Notes under the pieces: model-generated | The model's input: only the letters and a program-made list of their open reading frames with translations | Database searches by the model: none | What the model was told of the DNA's origin: nothing | Shown: in pieces, positions 21,500-33,484 of the stretch | Position numbering within the stretch: position 1 is the first letter of the stretch | Layout of the letters: every line of letters begins with the position of its first letter | Source: Cristatella mucedo | Lineage: Eukaryota; Bryozoa; Phylactolaemata; Cristatellidae | Reading direction: 5' to 3' | NCBI GenBank assembly: GCA_009760855.2 | Contig: WPIO01000053.1 | Span: forward strand, 1,687,501 to 1,751,500 | DNA length: 64,000 bases | Program-made: the position numbers and the translations under genes

Positions 21500-21610
21500 A
21501 AGACCGATATGTTTCTGAATAACAATCATGTTATATACGGCTCATTCTTATATCATGGCTCACCATCTTGAGGCAATACCAACTCCTCCTTAGTTTTCAA
21601 ATGTTCTTTT
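21500..21610. repeat. Duplicated low-copy segment, copy 2 (right part)
   Basis: The first ~40 bases are the inverted counterpart of 17388-17428. The rest (GGCAATACCAACTCC..., TTTCAAATGTTCTT) matches 15495-15540 in direct orientation. Confidence 0.55.
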
Positions 21611-21722
21611 ACTCTCTCTCTCGCTCCTCGTGGCTGGTCACCTTGCCATAAGTTTCGTAGACGGCCTAAACGCCTCCAGATGCTTTCGTTGCGTTGCGTT
21701 GCTTAGCTCCAGCTGCAAATGG
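21610..21722 (-). pseudogene. SMYD4 pseudogene fragment (N-terminal region)
   Basis: The minus frame reads ASGGV*AVYETYGKVTSHEER, aligning with ASKGIKAIYKAFSQATSHEER (residues 21-41) of paralogue 1. It has an internal stop. Only this segment is recognisable. Confidence 0.7.
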
Positions 21723-22011
21723 TCGTGTATGAACTCGGGCTTTGGCATCTCGCATCCTCAGCTGGGTCCACTACTTGTATGCCTGAGTAAGTCTACTTTG
21801 AAGCAGCACTGCGGGTAGAGGCATAATCAGACTGAACGGGCAGCACTCGGCCTCTCCGGCTCCAAGTCACGAGGTCTTCTTTCTGTGCAACAAGCATCCG
21901 GCTTTTCAGTAGTCCAGGTCAGAAATTGACAGGCATTTTTGTTACCAGTACCATTATGGTGTCCCAGCCGCGAGGCTTTTATCTGCTATCAGTTTGTTGT
22001 CCATTTATATA

Positions 22012-22161
22012 TAATAATAATAATAATAATGTACTTGATAAAGCACCCTCAGAGAACTTAATCTCTTTCTAGGGGCTTTACATTTGCTGCAAAGGGAAAT
22101 GCAATAAAATGGTAAGTAAAAGCATGCTTGAAAAACAAACAAAATGAATAACATGGTTAGG

Positions 22162-22163
<2 letters not shown>
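22012..22163 (-). mobile_element. LINE A 3' end fragment
   Basis: AAT units, hairpin (AAAGCACCCTCAG ... AGGGGCTTT) and AATGGTAAGTAAAAGCATGC. Truncated at a TA microsatellite. Confidence 0.85.
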
Positions 22164-22195
<32 letters not shown>

Positions 22196-22205
22196 TGTGT
22201 GTGTA
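22163..22205. repeat. TA/TG microsatellite
   Basis: About 14 TA units followed by TG units. Confidence 0.9.
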
Positions 22206-22589
22206 TGTACAATATTGTTTAATTCATAAACTGTATTCACTAGTTAAATTTACGCATAGTATGCTATTGAATCTGTTAAAGCAAATTCGGCTGGCAATGG
22301 TCACGCCGTGTCATTTTAATATTAACACTAGACCAACAGTGCCTCAGCCATATCACCTGGCTGGAATAAAATAACAATATAATTTACTCGTTTCTCTGTG
22401 TAGTTGCATCGCGTACTGTAATCGCTGCATTTGAGCATGACATTGTGCAGTCAAACTGCTTAAAATGTTGTTATTGCGATCTTACTCTCGACAGCATACA
22501 CAGTCTCCGTTTATCCTTTGCACACACATTTTGTAATATTTGGCTAGAACTTCGCGATCGCCTGTCAGTAGGGATTTCTCAGTAGCTAT

Positions 22590-22830
22590 ATCTTCTGTCC
22601 GCTGTCTCGTGATTCACTGAAACAGCTTCTGGTCCTGTTTATCAACTTGTGAACGATTTCCGAAATCCAATTCGAAGCCAACTCAAAAGAACATGATATT
22701 CAGGTTAGCCAGCATCTGCTGTGGCACAATCAGCAACAAGAAAGATTTCCATTGCGCTGTGATCGGATTTTACATATGCAGCATGCTGACCTTGCTGAAT
22801 CACTCGTGGGATAGCTGCAATAATCCTTGT
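22590..22830 (+). pseudogene. SMYD4 pseudogene fragment (SET core), plus strand
   Basis: One plus frame reads QLLVLFINL*TISEIQFEA...EHDIQVSQ, aligning with YLLVVSINGRTISEMRCKA...AHEMQDSQ of paralogue 1. A second frame continues with CAVIGFYICSMLTLLNHSWD, aligning with IAVIGFGIYGTLSLLNHSCH. One stop, one frameshift and a lost cysteine show it is dead. It is the only SMYD4 sequence found on the plus strand. Confidence 0.75.
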
Positions 22831-23234
22831 TGTTTAGTCTTCTGTAGAAAAATTTCTCATTCGATTCCATCGAGTTTGATCATTTCATTACTGAAATTCT
22901 CTTTTCCCGTGCAAAGCAAAATTGCAGGCCTATATTTCCAGTATTTGCACCGCTTGCTAATATACATGAGTTGCTATGCTTATTAAACAATACCTTGAAG
23001 CAAAATTAGAATACATCTCTTGGCGATCATCTTAGAGTTCGTCGACCACCAGCGACCGATGTTACTCTCCATTGTCATGCCGACATTTGTGAAGGAGCTA
23101 AACAAGTATTTTACCGTGAGAATATTTAGAAAACTTGCTGACATCAACCTGCCGTGGTCTCTGCTTGGCACCAGAAGTGCATAAGGTTTCCTGCACATTG
23201 CCACGGCACATCGCGAACGCTCGAGCAAATTCCT

Positions 23235-24945
23235 TTTCCGGGGCAGAATTCTTCCGAAAATTCTAGTTGCTCTTGCAAAAATCTTACACGGTTACGGATA
23301 CAGCTAAGACCTATTTATAGCTTATCGGTATGTTATTTGACTGAAATGCGAAAGAAACTAGGTGAGTACTGGCATTTGAATGTCCGGATTGAATCCGACT
23401 GCTGTGTCACCCACGCCAGAGGCGGTGTTAGCTATGGCGGCTTCTTGCAACATGCAGGCTAGTTACGTTCGTGTGCACCTACGATCGCCTCGTTATCGTA
23501 GTTCAAATGCATTTTATGCAGTATTGCTGTTGCCAAGATCAGTGAATTATTCATTAACAAACAAAAAACTGCCCTTGGGGGTCGATGCTGGTGCCGGGGT
23601 GGGCCGCGAGCTGAGACACCGCTCGTTCGGCATTCCTGACACTGTCTTGAACTGCTTTGACCTTTCTCTCTCAACCCTTACCGTGAATCTCTCTAACTTA
23701 ATGGCGCTCGGGCCATTTATACCTCTGCTGGCCACCCGACTCAAACGCTTCTCTTTGGAATCCTCGCACAGCCCTAAGCCGCAAACTCCTAATAACAAGC
23801 AGCCTTTTTCTCGAAGATTTCTCGACCTGTACGGCTTGACTAAAACTTGGCAAAAATTCGTAAAGTGCCCGACAATTTAAGACGTAACCCCGGCTGGTTT
23901 CTCTTTCTTTCACATCCCTAGATCAATCAAAACTGGAGGTTAAGCTGCTATGATCATGCACTCAAAATTTAACTTCAAGCCATTTGCAGTACAATCGACT
24001 CAGTCTTTCGAATCGATTGTCGTTTTGCGCCAGACAGCAAGCAGCCAATGTTTGCAGTAGTCCATCGCCCTTGAGGTACCAATTTCTCCGTTATCCCATA
24101 TTCCTCTTATGCCAATTCGGTTCAGTTTATTTCTTTCGACTCGATCGGTGATCCACTGATCGCTTCGCTAACTTGGTGCACGTAAATTACCGATCTCCTG
24201 GCTCCTTCTGTATGCTCCCGCACCACCCCCTCTTCACCTTACACTCATCTCGACGTCATTGCACGAAATTTCAATCTTTTGGTGATCGAGTTTGTAGCTG
24301 GCGAGCGCTTGAGGTCATAAAGCTGGCGAAAAAGATGGCAGCTAGGTTTGTCGGTCATGAGCATCGAAACGCCACTTCTCGCATGCTCCGGTTTCCAATA
24401 AGAAATGCATTTACTTTAAGGTTGAAACACTTGCTTTTAATTCCCTTCCATTCTCTAACTCCAGCCCAACTATCAGAGCTACTTCCCACCAGCTTAAGCA
24501 TCGTACCATCCGCTTTACGGATTCTAATCGTTCACCAATTCCTCGCACAAAACTTAAATTCTTTTCAGACCTCGCCTTTAGTTGGCGTGCTTCCGAAGCT
24601 TGGGACTTGCTTCCATCTTGCGACTAAACATCTCGTGGCTTAACCGCATTCAAAAACTTCAAAGCACAACTATTTATTGAAGGCTTTATGGGGTCCTTGT
24701 GATTTTTCTTACATGTGCTTATGCGTGCCGACACTGTGCTTGTTGCTGCTAACTTTTAGTGTATTTTGACCTTTTATATGTCACCGTTGACATGTTATTC
24801 TAATTTTTATTGATTTGTTTTATTTTTATTGAGCAGGCTACTACCTACGATTCGATAGGGCACCTTTGCAGCCAACTTGAAGTGACTAGAAAAATATTTA
24901 GTTCTTTGAGGACGCAATACCCAATGTATGTAATTATTATTATTA
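23235..24945 (+). mobile_element. LINE A copy with internal deletion
   Basis: 5' region from the GCAGAATTCTTCCGAAAA block; degenerate endonuclease to about 24170 (GLTKTWQKFVKCPTI resembles LTETWLKSIDCPNI). The sequence then jumps to the RT C-terminal region (LLIPFHSLTPAQLSELLPT), 3' UTR and a mutated tail ending in ATT units near 24945. Most of the linker and RT is missing. Confidence 0.8.
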
Positions 24946-24954
24946 TTATTGTTG

Positions 24955-25445
24955 AGTATTTGCGTGACTACAGCTCTCTTGAAACTGGCTGCGACACGAA
25001 GTGAGGCTAGTGAAATATTTATGATACCAGTTATGAATGGGAGCAGCAGATGTACGCCTCTCGGAAGAAGGGAAGTCAAAATAGGGTCGAGCGGCCTGGT
25101 TGTCTTCTCCGATTTGTTCAGGAAAAGGTCACTATTGGCCTTCTCGAATGTAGACGATGAGGTGCTGCATGGAATAGAGTAGCATGGTTCTAGTAGGTAT
25201 GCTCATAGCTTATAGATGAAATCCCTGATCTGTCTCTCCTCATAACAAAGAAACTAGAGAAGCGATCTACTCCATCTAAACAAGGATCGATAGGTCTATC
25301 GCGACATTTAGGATCTACACGCTGGATCGCAAGGATCACTTGGGAGTTAACAGCAGAGTGGTTAGCCAGCTGGTTCATCCAGGACATTACTATCTTTATT
25401 TTGCATCTTCAAGTTAACAATTGATTGTATGAAAGCTTGACTACA
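24955..25445 (-). mobile_element. LINE A linker fragment, opposite strand
   Basis: It starts at GTGACTACAGCTCTCTTGAAA and contains ATGGGAGCAGCAGATG, GGTTGTCTTCTCCGATT and AGAGAAGCGATCTAC, corresponding to about 19060-19500 of the main copy. It directly follows the ATT tail of the plus-strand copy. Confidence 0.75.
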
Positions 25446-26530
25446 AGTTTCCAAACGGTGATACAACATAAATTCTAATTGTAAAACTAAAAAGCTCAAT
25501 AGCTCAGTAAAACCAGTTTTTAATTGTTCCATTGTGAACTGAATGTTCACCCAATTTTTGTTACGCCATATGATGTCTTATTTTTATAAATTTGCTACAA
25601 GACAAAGAACTGGGAAATATATGCAAGTCGATGCTAGCTTATCACACATGTCAGCGGATGTTGGAGCTCGTCCACCATTGCACAAACGGGAGTTTTTTTG
25701 TAATTTTTGCACTACCATAGACTCAGTTATAATATTATTAACAATAATTAATCTGAAAATAACCTTAATAGGTATAAATCTATTATTAAGACATATATAC
25801 CTGTTAGAAAGACTCGTGGAAACGGATTGGTTAGAACATGCAAAGTATTAGCGTAACCAGAAGCTAGAACACGTGAACTTGAACAACGGGAATGCATTGA
25901 GCAGCCGATGTTTCCTTGACCTTTAAAGCAACCTAGCTTAGCTGCTGCCAATGGAACGTCAGTAGTTCCGCGAAGCTAGATGCACCAGTGTAGCAGCAGC
26001 AGCTGAGCAGCTTTTCATGAAGAACTTGGTGAAATCGCGACCTCTGGACTTGCCTCGTTCGGGAAAGAGCACCTGTCTAATAACTCATCTGCTCGTCCCA
26101 GATTTCAATGCTAATCAATTGTAGTTGATTAAATTTTTAGAAACTTGGTGTTCTTTCCCGAAGCTCTTACCATAAGGCCAGGCAAACTTCGCAGCTTTTC
26201 AACTTTCTAATTCCATCACTTTTCTTTATTGTCTTCCTAGCTTGCTGGTGGAAGTGAGATCAACCTCAGTGCATGGCTGTGGCTGTAGCAGGCTGGTAGC
26301 AAAATGGACTCTTGCAGGTTACCGAGAGACAAAGGTTCTCCTAAAGCCTAGCCAGATACCAGACTGAGACGGCAGAGGTGAGCTGATGCAATCAGTGTCA
26401 CGAGAAGGGCTCACTTTCAGCACGGCTCCCCATGAGGCTGAGCTGATGCCAAGCACGAAGAGAATGATGACTGGTCATCAAAAACCATGCGTTTCTAAGG
26501 GAAATTGTTTCCCTTGTATCAATTATTTGT
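25446..26530. other. Unassigned intergenic sequence
   Basis: One plus frame of 102 codons (25543-25851) has no recognised features. No repeat family was identified. Confidence 0.4.
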
Positions 26531-26534
26531 TATG

Positions 26535-26659
26535 CATATATATATATACATATATATATATATTTATATATGTATATATATATGTAAATATATATATTTA
26601 TATATAAATGTGTGTGTGTGTATGTGTGTGTGCTCGTGCGTGTGTGTGTGCGCGTGCGC

Positions 26660-26697
<38 letters not shown>
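26535..26697. repeat. TA and TG/CG microsatellite
   Basis: About 80 bases of TA-rich units, then about 80 bases of TG units with a purine-pyrimidine alternating CGTGCGCGCGCACGTG core (about 26650-26667), a potential Z-DNA stretch. Confidence 0.9.
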
Positions 26698-26884
26698 AGG
26701 TATTATTGCAATTGCGCATGAGATTTAGTACTTAGCAATTGAAAGAAACACTAACACATTTACGAATGCAAAGATTTGAGTTTGAAAAGTATTGCTGTAG
26801 TAGGTTGATCAATAATAGCCTTATCAAAAATAATAAACTATAAGAAATCACTGTTCGCGAATTGCCATCTGGGTCCTTGTAAAA

Positions 26885-29800
26885 TACCGTAATGTATCTA
26901 TTTGTATAACTCCACAAACCCACGAAGACTATGTGAGTTTTTGTCAGAGAGATTTGTGTAGCTCACTCGCAGGCTTACTGGTTTTCGGTACACATGAGGC
27001 AGCCAAAAAACTTCATCTCACACCAACGAAAAGAAAGTGGGAATTACAGCAGAATTAGGGAGAAGTTGGGGTAGTGAGTAGCATGGAACTAGCACCTCAG
27101 GATCGCTCAAAAGAACGAGCCATAGTCAGCAGAAGGAGACTATTTTTCGTTGCGTAAGAATCGTGGAAGCGAGTTCCACAGTCTAGGACCTGCAGTGTTA
27201 AAGCTTCTGTCGCCACTGGTCTTTAAGCGGATGCATGGAACTGCTAATTTATTGTCCATGCAGGACCTGAGGGAATGAGGACGAAACTGGTGCAACAGTC
27301 CAGCTAGCTGTGGAGGAGCCAGGCCGTTGTGGGCCTTGTGGGTCAGCGTTAGTACTAAGAGCTAACTCGGCTCAGTTCTCTGAGGTTGAGTTTTAATGGA
27401 TAACAGCATTGACCGAGGACGGACCCTTGAGGGACTCCAAAGGTGATATGTCTCGTGTGTGAGACCTGACCCCCACACGACACGGATGGAACACGGTCAG
27501 ACAAGTATGATTTAAAGCATACCAGTGCCTTGTCTGCCAGACTAATCGTTGTTCCCAATCGTTCAAGTATAACATCAAGATAAATGGCGTCGAAGGCAGC
27601 TGATAGTTCTAGCAGAGCTAAGGCAGTGACATTTCCATTCCTTTTGCCAAACAGAATGTCATTGTTAATTCGGAGGATAGTAGTTTCAGTGGAGTGCTGC
27701 CTCTTGAACCCTGATTGAAATTTTCTGAAATTTCATTATTTTCAATATTTGCAGCCAGCTGCTTAGCAATAATTTTTTCAAGAATTTTTTATAAGAAAGC
27801 CAGAAGGGAAACTGGGTGATAGTTTACCAGGACCTCTGTATCAAATCCAAGCTTTGTATGTATAGGTGTAACGATTGCCGATCCGAAGGATATGGGTAAG
27901 ACCCTCTTTTTCCAAAGATGCATTAGAAATCTCGGTTATGGCTGGGCTAAGTTGGTCAGCAAGGAAGACCACAGAGATGGTGGTATATGGTTTTCAGGAG
28001 ACGAGCTCTTTTTACTAGACCTTATTAAGGTAGCCACATCATATGCAGAAACCTCGGAAAACCTTTCAAGGAAGGTCACAGGTTGGGATTCCACAATTGC
28101 CTTATTCGGATGGTACTTTGTGGAGTCACGAATGTGCCAAATCTTTTCAGTAAAGATAGCTGAAAAAATGTAGCCGAGTTCCCGGGGTTAAAGGCTAGTT
28201 CCCGCCAAACCCTGCTATACTCAGGCCACGCTGCCGCTCGCCTTGCCGCTGATCTGGGGTTAGACGAGCGGCAGTCAGGTTAAACCTCTTTATAATAACG
28301 CATGTGCCAACAACAACAGGGGAACTAAACAAGTCTACGGGGAGGGTCCTAAACAAAGCATACCATAGGGGCACAAGACGATGTAGCAAGCGCGAACAAA
28401 CGTGTTAGTTGGTCAGTCGGCTTCCACCGTCACACCGTCGCCGGCCTCCATTCCACCAGTACAAGCATACACCGTACAAGACGCGGCTAGCTGAGTATTC
28501 TGGGATAGACGAGCAACCGTTCACAACAGTCGAGAGCTTCCGCTGAAGGACGCCAACAACCAGGGGGTCACGAACAGGCTACACGGGGAACGTGGAATAT
28601 ATAAGTCTCAACAACGAGCCTGCTATCCAGCACCGCTCAGACCGTGGGTATTCGTCACCTTGCGTGCGTGGCCGCATCGCTGGAGCATGCCTGCAACCAT
28701 CCAGGTGCATAACTCGGCGAGACCGGGAGCCTCCAGCACCACGACTGACTCGGCCAACTTCTCCTACCCAAGAGCCCGGGTGACCTCACGTCACCAAACA
28801 TGCTGTAGGTCCGACCCCGGCCTAGCTGGTGACACTAACCCTCATTATAGCCGTCCGGTCCCAGCCAAAGGAACCAAGCCTGGGTACAGTGATTCCACAA
28901 TTGCTTTCTTCGGAGAGGGGCTTTGTGGAGTGATGAATGTGCTAAGATTTTTTAAAGTTTTTTTTGTAAATTGAAAGGAATCTCCACGACTCTGCACACG
29001 GATTGAATGAACGGCGCCATTCTTGTCAAGAGCATTCCTGAGTGTCATGCGCACTGCATCAGTGACGGTGTCGAGGCTGTCGGTCGAGTCAGGGTGCAGA
29101 TCAAGAAAACCCGCATCACAACCAGATTCCAAGCATGCGTTCATGTCCATGCTATTACGTTACGTCGCTTGATAACTTCGATATTGCATTGCACGTACAA
29201 GGCAGTAGGAACAGTAAACGAGACCAAATAATTATCTGAGAAGGTCAGCGGGCACTCCACGCGGTCAGTGGGAAGCCATCCTTAGTGATAACGAGACCTA
29301 GAATATGAACACCGAGGTGGGTAATATGATTAACGTGTTGAGCCGAACCAAAATTCGCGAGACAGTCAAGAAATGAGAGGATCTGGCTATTTATAGGGTT
29401 GTGAACGTGAATATTGAAGCCTCCTGCAATTAGTGACTGCCGATCACACGCAAATATTTTAGCCAGGAACTCCGAAAACTCCTCGATAAACAAGTTTAGA
29501 CAGCCAGAAGGAGGTTGGTATATCACAACAGTGAGAGGCATTGTCTTTGATGGGGATGTGAATGCAACTGATTCGAACGATGGCCCATGCGAAAAAATGC
29601 TCTTTTAGCTAGGCGATTCACGAACAGCAATCGCAACCCAGCCACCAACCTTTTCAGAACGAATGGACTGATAGAACGAGAACCCGGGTGGTGTGGTCTC
29701 AGATATAAAGCCTCTGGAACAAGTCGTCATCCAAGTTTCGGTAAGAAGAAATGCATCTAGCTTCTCCTGGACCACCTGATCGCGGATAAGTAACCCCTTG

Positions 29801-30010
29801 GTTTTAAGCATGCGGACATTTAGTAGGCGGAATTTAAGTCTGTCCACCAACTGCAAGAGCCCGATGTAGTGGCTTTTTATTCAAGTCGGCGGCGTGTAGC
29901 CGGCCCGGCAGATCCGGGCCCTTCGACTTTGATTTGGACTTGAGTAGCGGCCGCCAGTCGACGTTTCACAAAATGATGAGGCACGGCCGATGAACTACTA
30001 GCCCGACGAG
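26885..30010 (-). mobile_element. LINE B, longest copy, interrupted by repeat C
   Basis: In element orientation: 5' part with an endonuclease (29605-29856, LNVRMLKTKGLL, LLTETWM; 29245-29541, YQPPSGCLN, GGFNIHVHN), then a linker, a degenerate RT (27355-27578, GVPQGSVLG, RVPSVSCGGQVSHTRHI), a C-terminal region and a 3' end (ACTCACATAGTCTTCGTGGG, TTTGTGGAGTTATAC, GATACATTACGG). Stops and frameshifts run throughout. Repeat C splits it at 28165-28888. The RT type is L2/CR1-like, but the 3' end is unlike LINE A. Confidence 0.85.
28165..28888 (-). repeat. Repeat C copy, inserted in LINE B
   Basis: GC-rich sequence homologous, in reverse orientation, to 40312-40905 (for example GCGGCCACGCACGCAAGG versus CGGCCACGCATGTAAGG; TTGTTGTTGGCACATGCG versus TTGTTGTTGGCGCTTGCG). 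The LINE B sequence on its two sides (28086-28170 and 28889-28975) is itself a diverged direct repeat of ~85 bases. No reading frame or known class was recognised. Confidence 0.75.
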
Positions 30011-30559
30011 AACTATTCAGCGCATTAAACTCGTGTGTCGTGGATTTGATGACTACTTCATTGTCTTATTTAGCATAGGTAGTTGGAAACTGGTTTTCGT
30101 TTAGCCTGCATTACTCACAATGCTGTGGACCGCATCTGCAGGTAATTTTAGTCCCTTAGCCTTGAATAGTAAAAGAAGCGAGTCATGAAATAAATTTCAG
30201 ACTAAAAAATAGCTGTACGAAAGATCTTAATTTCAGTCAAGTTTAATGCTAAGTTTTCGTGATGCCATTAAAGGCACCAACTGTGCATTAGCTGCTACTT
30301 GGTTAGAACTAGTTTGGAAAAGAAACATATCTAGGAATGGGTTTTAAAAGGGTAAATGTTGGTGCTGGTGCTTGTTTTCGTTCTTGTAAAATCGATAAGT
30401 AATTAGAAAAGCTATGATGAGCTTTCACAATGCTTTTTTTTAGATTAGATAAGAAACTTGAATGAGAGTAAAATCTTGCACTCTTTAATGACCTACTACC
30501 TGCAGCGACAGTAAACGGCCTGCTGACACTGCGAATTGTCACTGTTGGTCGACAAAGTA

Positions 30560-30695
30560 ACGGCTGCTCATACTCGCCGTATCGAAAGCTTAGGCTGTGA
30601 GTGCCCTACGCAAAACTCTCCGGCGCAGCACCCACATGGTCTTTATGACTTTGTGGAGTTACAGACGGAGATACAATACATTACATTACAAACTC
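30560..30695 (+). mobile_element. LINE B 3' tail
   Basis: TATCGAAAGCTTAGGCTGTG, CACCCACATGGTCTTTATGA, TTTGTGGAGTTACAGACGG and the CATTA-type tail. Nothing upstream of the 3' UTR. Confidence 0.85.
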
Positions 30696-30907
30696 GGAGA
30701 TTTCGTGGAAAAGTTACCCCACACTTTAATGAACTGACGTCACCCTCTAGTTCCCGGCCACGGCTCCCAAGGCGTTCACATCATGCAGCACGTCCAGCGT
30801 CTATTACACTCTTAACAGTACGCTTGTCGTTTTCTCGAAAATGTACTCGTAATAATATATGTCTAATTCAGAAAATGCTTATATAATGCGAACACGTTCC
30901 CTAATTT

Positions 30908-30945
30908 TTTAGATTTAGATTTATAGATTTAGATTTAGATTTAAA
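30908..30945. repeat. GATTTA short tandem repeat
   Basis: Five to six imperfect six-base units (AGATTT phase). Confidence 0.8.
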
Positions 30946-31524
30946 CATTTCTCTTAAAAGGAAAACGCTGACGGTGGTAAGTTTTGGTGCAGCTTGTATC
31001 GCCGTCACATAAAATGCTCAAACTCATCCTTCTCTGCTTTTTTAATGTCCTCGCTTATTATCACAATGTCATGTATCTCTTCCTCAGCATGCTGTAACCC
31101 CGCTGTTAACTCCTTGTTCATAACCTATGAGTAAGATGAAACCACCTCAACCACGATGCCTGAGCAACAACATGTCTCTCCTTAGCCGACCGTATATGGA
31201 CACGTATATGTACATGTACAGATTTACATGTAGGTATTTATAAATTTATATAGGTGTGTATATAGTTATAATTATATCCGTGTTTGACGTGTCATTAGCA
31301 ATCGCACACTGTTCGTATCAAGATGTAAAAACAAGTTTAACTAGCAAGGTAAAATGATTAATGGTATCTCATAATTGATATATAATTGAAAGTTGCAAGT
31401 TTGTAGAATAACACACAAATAGATGGTCATTGCATAGTTGATCCTACCACCAAGCATGTTCCGCCTGGCATATCACAATCAGATAGTGTTACTGCTAATA
31501 CATAAATAAGAACTCGTCATGCCG

Positions 31525-31675
31525 TGCTGGTTTGATCCAGCGGTTAAGGTGCTCGCCCCCGACCAAGGTCTGGCTGAGGTAGTGGGCTCGAGCCCGGAGG
31601 CATATGTGAAGCGCCTGAATAGAGATTAAGTTCTCTTGGGGCGCTATACAAATGAATTATATCTAATACGCAGCT
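31525..31675 (+). mobile_element. SINE-1, best-preserved copy
   Basis: Head GGTTTGATCCAGCGGTTAAGG (A-box region), GGGCTCGAGCCCGG (B-box region), then the tail AGCGCC...AGAGATTAAGTTCTCT...GGCGCT, the same two-part hairpin as LINE A, ending CAAATGAATTATA. About 150 bases, with no coding capacity. Known SINEs use a partner LINE's RT through a shared 3' end, and the shared hairpin points to LINE A as that partner. Confidence 0.88.
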
Positions 31676-32044
31676 TAACTTGTGATTTGGTGCACTTCTA
31701 AAGCTTTTTCTTTTTACGAACAATCACATATTTGGGTAGGCTGTTTATACTTTTTGCTGTTCTACCGATTCAATTAGCTCAGCAAAAAGGCAAACAAGGT
31801 ATTTCGCTTAGCCTTGGGTTACGAGCTTGACTCACTCACACAACAATTATTGATTAAAAAGTAAAACAATTAAACTGCTCGTTCGACCATGACCGACTCG
31901 GGTCCCGACGATCGCTAGCTGAATCAGTCAGTTCGACTCAAAACGCTGCCCGGCTGCGGCCAGCTCAACTGCTGGGTCTGGCTAGTCCGAGCCAATAACG
32001 TTCATACGGCAGCTGCTACGCTCGGCCGCACCGACGGTCAAGAA

Positions 32045-32270
32045 AACATTTGGTGTGATGATAGTATTTTTTGCTTACTGATCTTGGAAGCAAGTTTCAC
32101 AGTCTTAGAACTACAGAGCAAAAGAATCCGTCGCCAAGTTCGTGAACTGATAAAAGCAAATACCTAACGTCTTTTCCTAAAAGAGCCTACTCGCATTATG
32201 AAGCTTAAATTGGAGAAGTAGTTCAGCCGATCAAAAATGCAGTACTTCATGACAAATCTTGACTGCAAAT
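32045..32270 (-). mobile_element. LINE B fragment, degenerate
   Basis: GAAGCAAGTTTCACAGTCTT and AACTACAGAGCAAAAG match the GAAGCGAGTTCCACAGTCTA block of the better copies; strongly diverged. Confidence 0.55.
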
Positions 32271-32288
32271 CCGAGAACTATTCCCTTA

Positions 32289-32292
32289 CATG

Positions 32293-32323
<31 letters not shown>

Positions 32324-32357
32324 GATATATTAATATGATATATATATATATATCATA
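32289..32357. repeat. TA microsatellite with palindromic core
   Basis: TA units broken by TATGATATATTAATATGATA and a perfect GATATATATATATATATC palindrome. Confidence 0.9.
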
Positions 32358-33480
32358 TTAACTACTTAAAATAACCATAAACAACAAAATGCCAAGTATC
32401 GTGTTTGTATATTACTTATTAAACGACTTAGTCCTAACACCAGGACACAGAGAACTGAGGTCGCTCTTGCTAATTAGTGCTTGTGCAACTCCCAGACTCC
32501 TGCAAGCTAGTTGATGCATTCCTCATGCGTGACATGTCAAGTCGCGATAAGTATTTACACCTAAAGACTTTAGTTGGTCCTTTCTGTCTTTACCTGTAAC
32601 ACTATATCAAGCCAGCCGTCTGCTTAATCAGCTATCTCGACGTAACACCTCTGTGCAATTACGATACTAATAAAAAAGATTATACTAGCAGAGTCATACT
32701 TAGGGCACTAAAGAAACCTAAATCTTGTTCAGGTAAATTACTTTGCCAGGAGAGGTAGAATGAGCACTCTTGCTGCTATAGTCAAGATTAAAGTTCACGG
32801 AATTGTATTAGACTAATTAAAATCACAGGAGCATATTTTCGTTTGGACTGCAAATACAAGAACCGAACTGTGTTCTGCGAATGCCACTCTCCGTCTTTCG
32901 GAGTCTTTCGTGTATACCTTACCTAAAAAGATTTGACGTGTACCTGCAAACCACCTTGTAAAGTTTAGCTGATCTAAAAGCTTAACGACCTACCACCCTA
33001 CTTACAGTAGATAAGCGAAGTATTGCCAGCAGCAGCATTGCAGCCTCGTTAAAATGATAGACAAACAGCCAGATGGCCAAGACCCCTTGATGTATGCGTT
33101 GATCACATCCCCATTTTCACAGCAGTGAGTTTTCGTTAATCCGGTGATAGTAGAACTAACCTATCAGCATTAGGCATACCCAACGCGATTTAGAAACTGA
33201 AACTAGAACCACTTAGAGTCTACCATGTAAGCAAATCTTCCGGTGAATCAAAACAAAATACATGTGTCCAATTCCATAGTGACGTTTCTATGAATGACCA
33301 TCTCTGCTCAACAGCACAGTGTACCTTCTTTCGTCAATATAATCTTGCTAGTATTTTTTGACATGGATAGAACATATAAATACTTTTCAACGAAAGTTAA
33401 GTCAGTGAAGTATTACTCAGCTATTTTCGTCTGAGCCCCAAATGTCAGCCACACTTGAAACATGAAAGTGAATTATATAA
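32358..33480. other. Unassigned intergenic sequence
   Basis: No gene, repeat family or RNA recognised. Confidence 0.4.
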
Positions 33481-33484
33481 TTGT

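Noticed and set aside
26386-26699. Open frames through the TA/TG microsatellite
   Set aside because: Produced by the repeats themselves (tyrosine/isoleucine and cysteine/valine runs).
30908-30945. Telomere-like repeat
   Set aside because: The unit is GATTTA with few copies, not TTAGGG or TTAGG, and it is surrounded by ordinary sequence.
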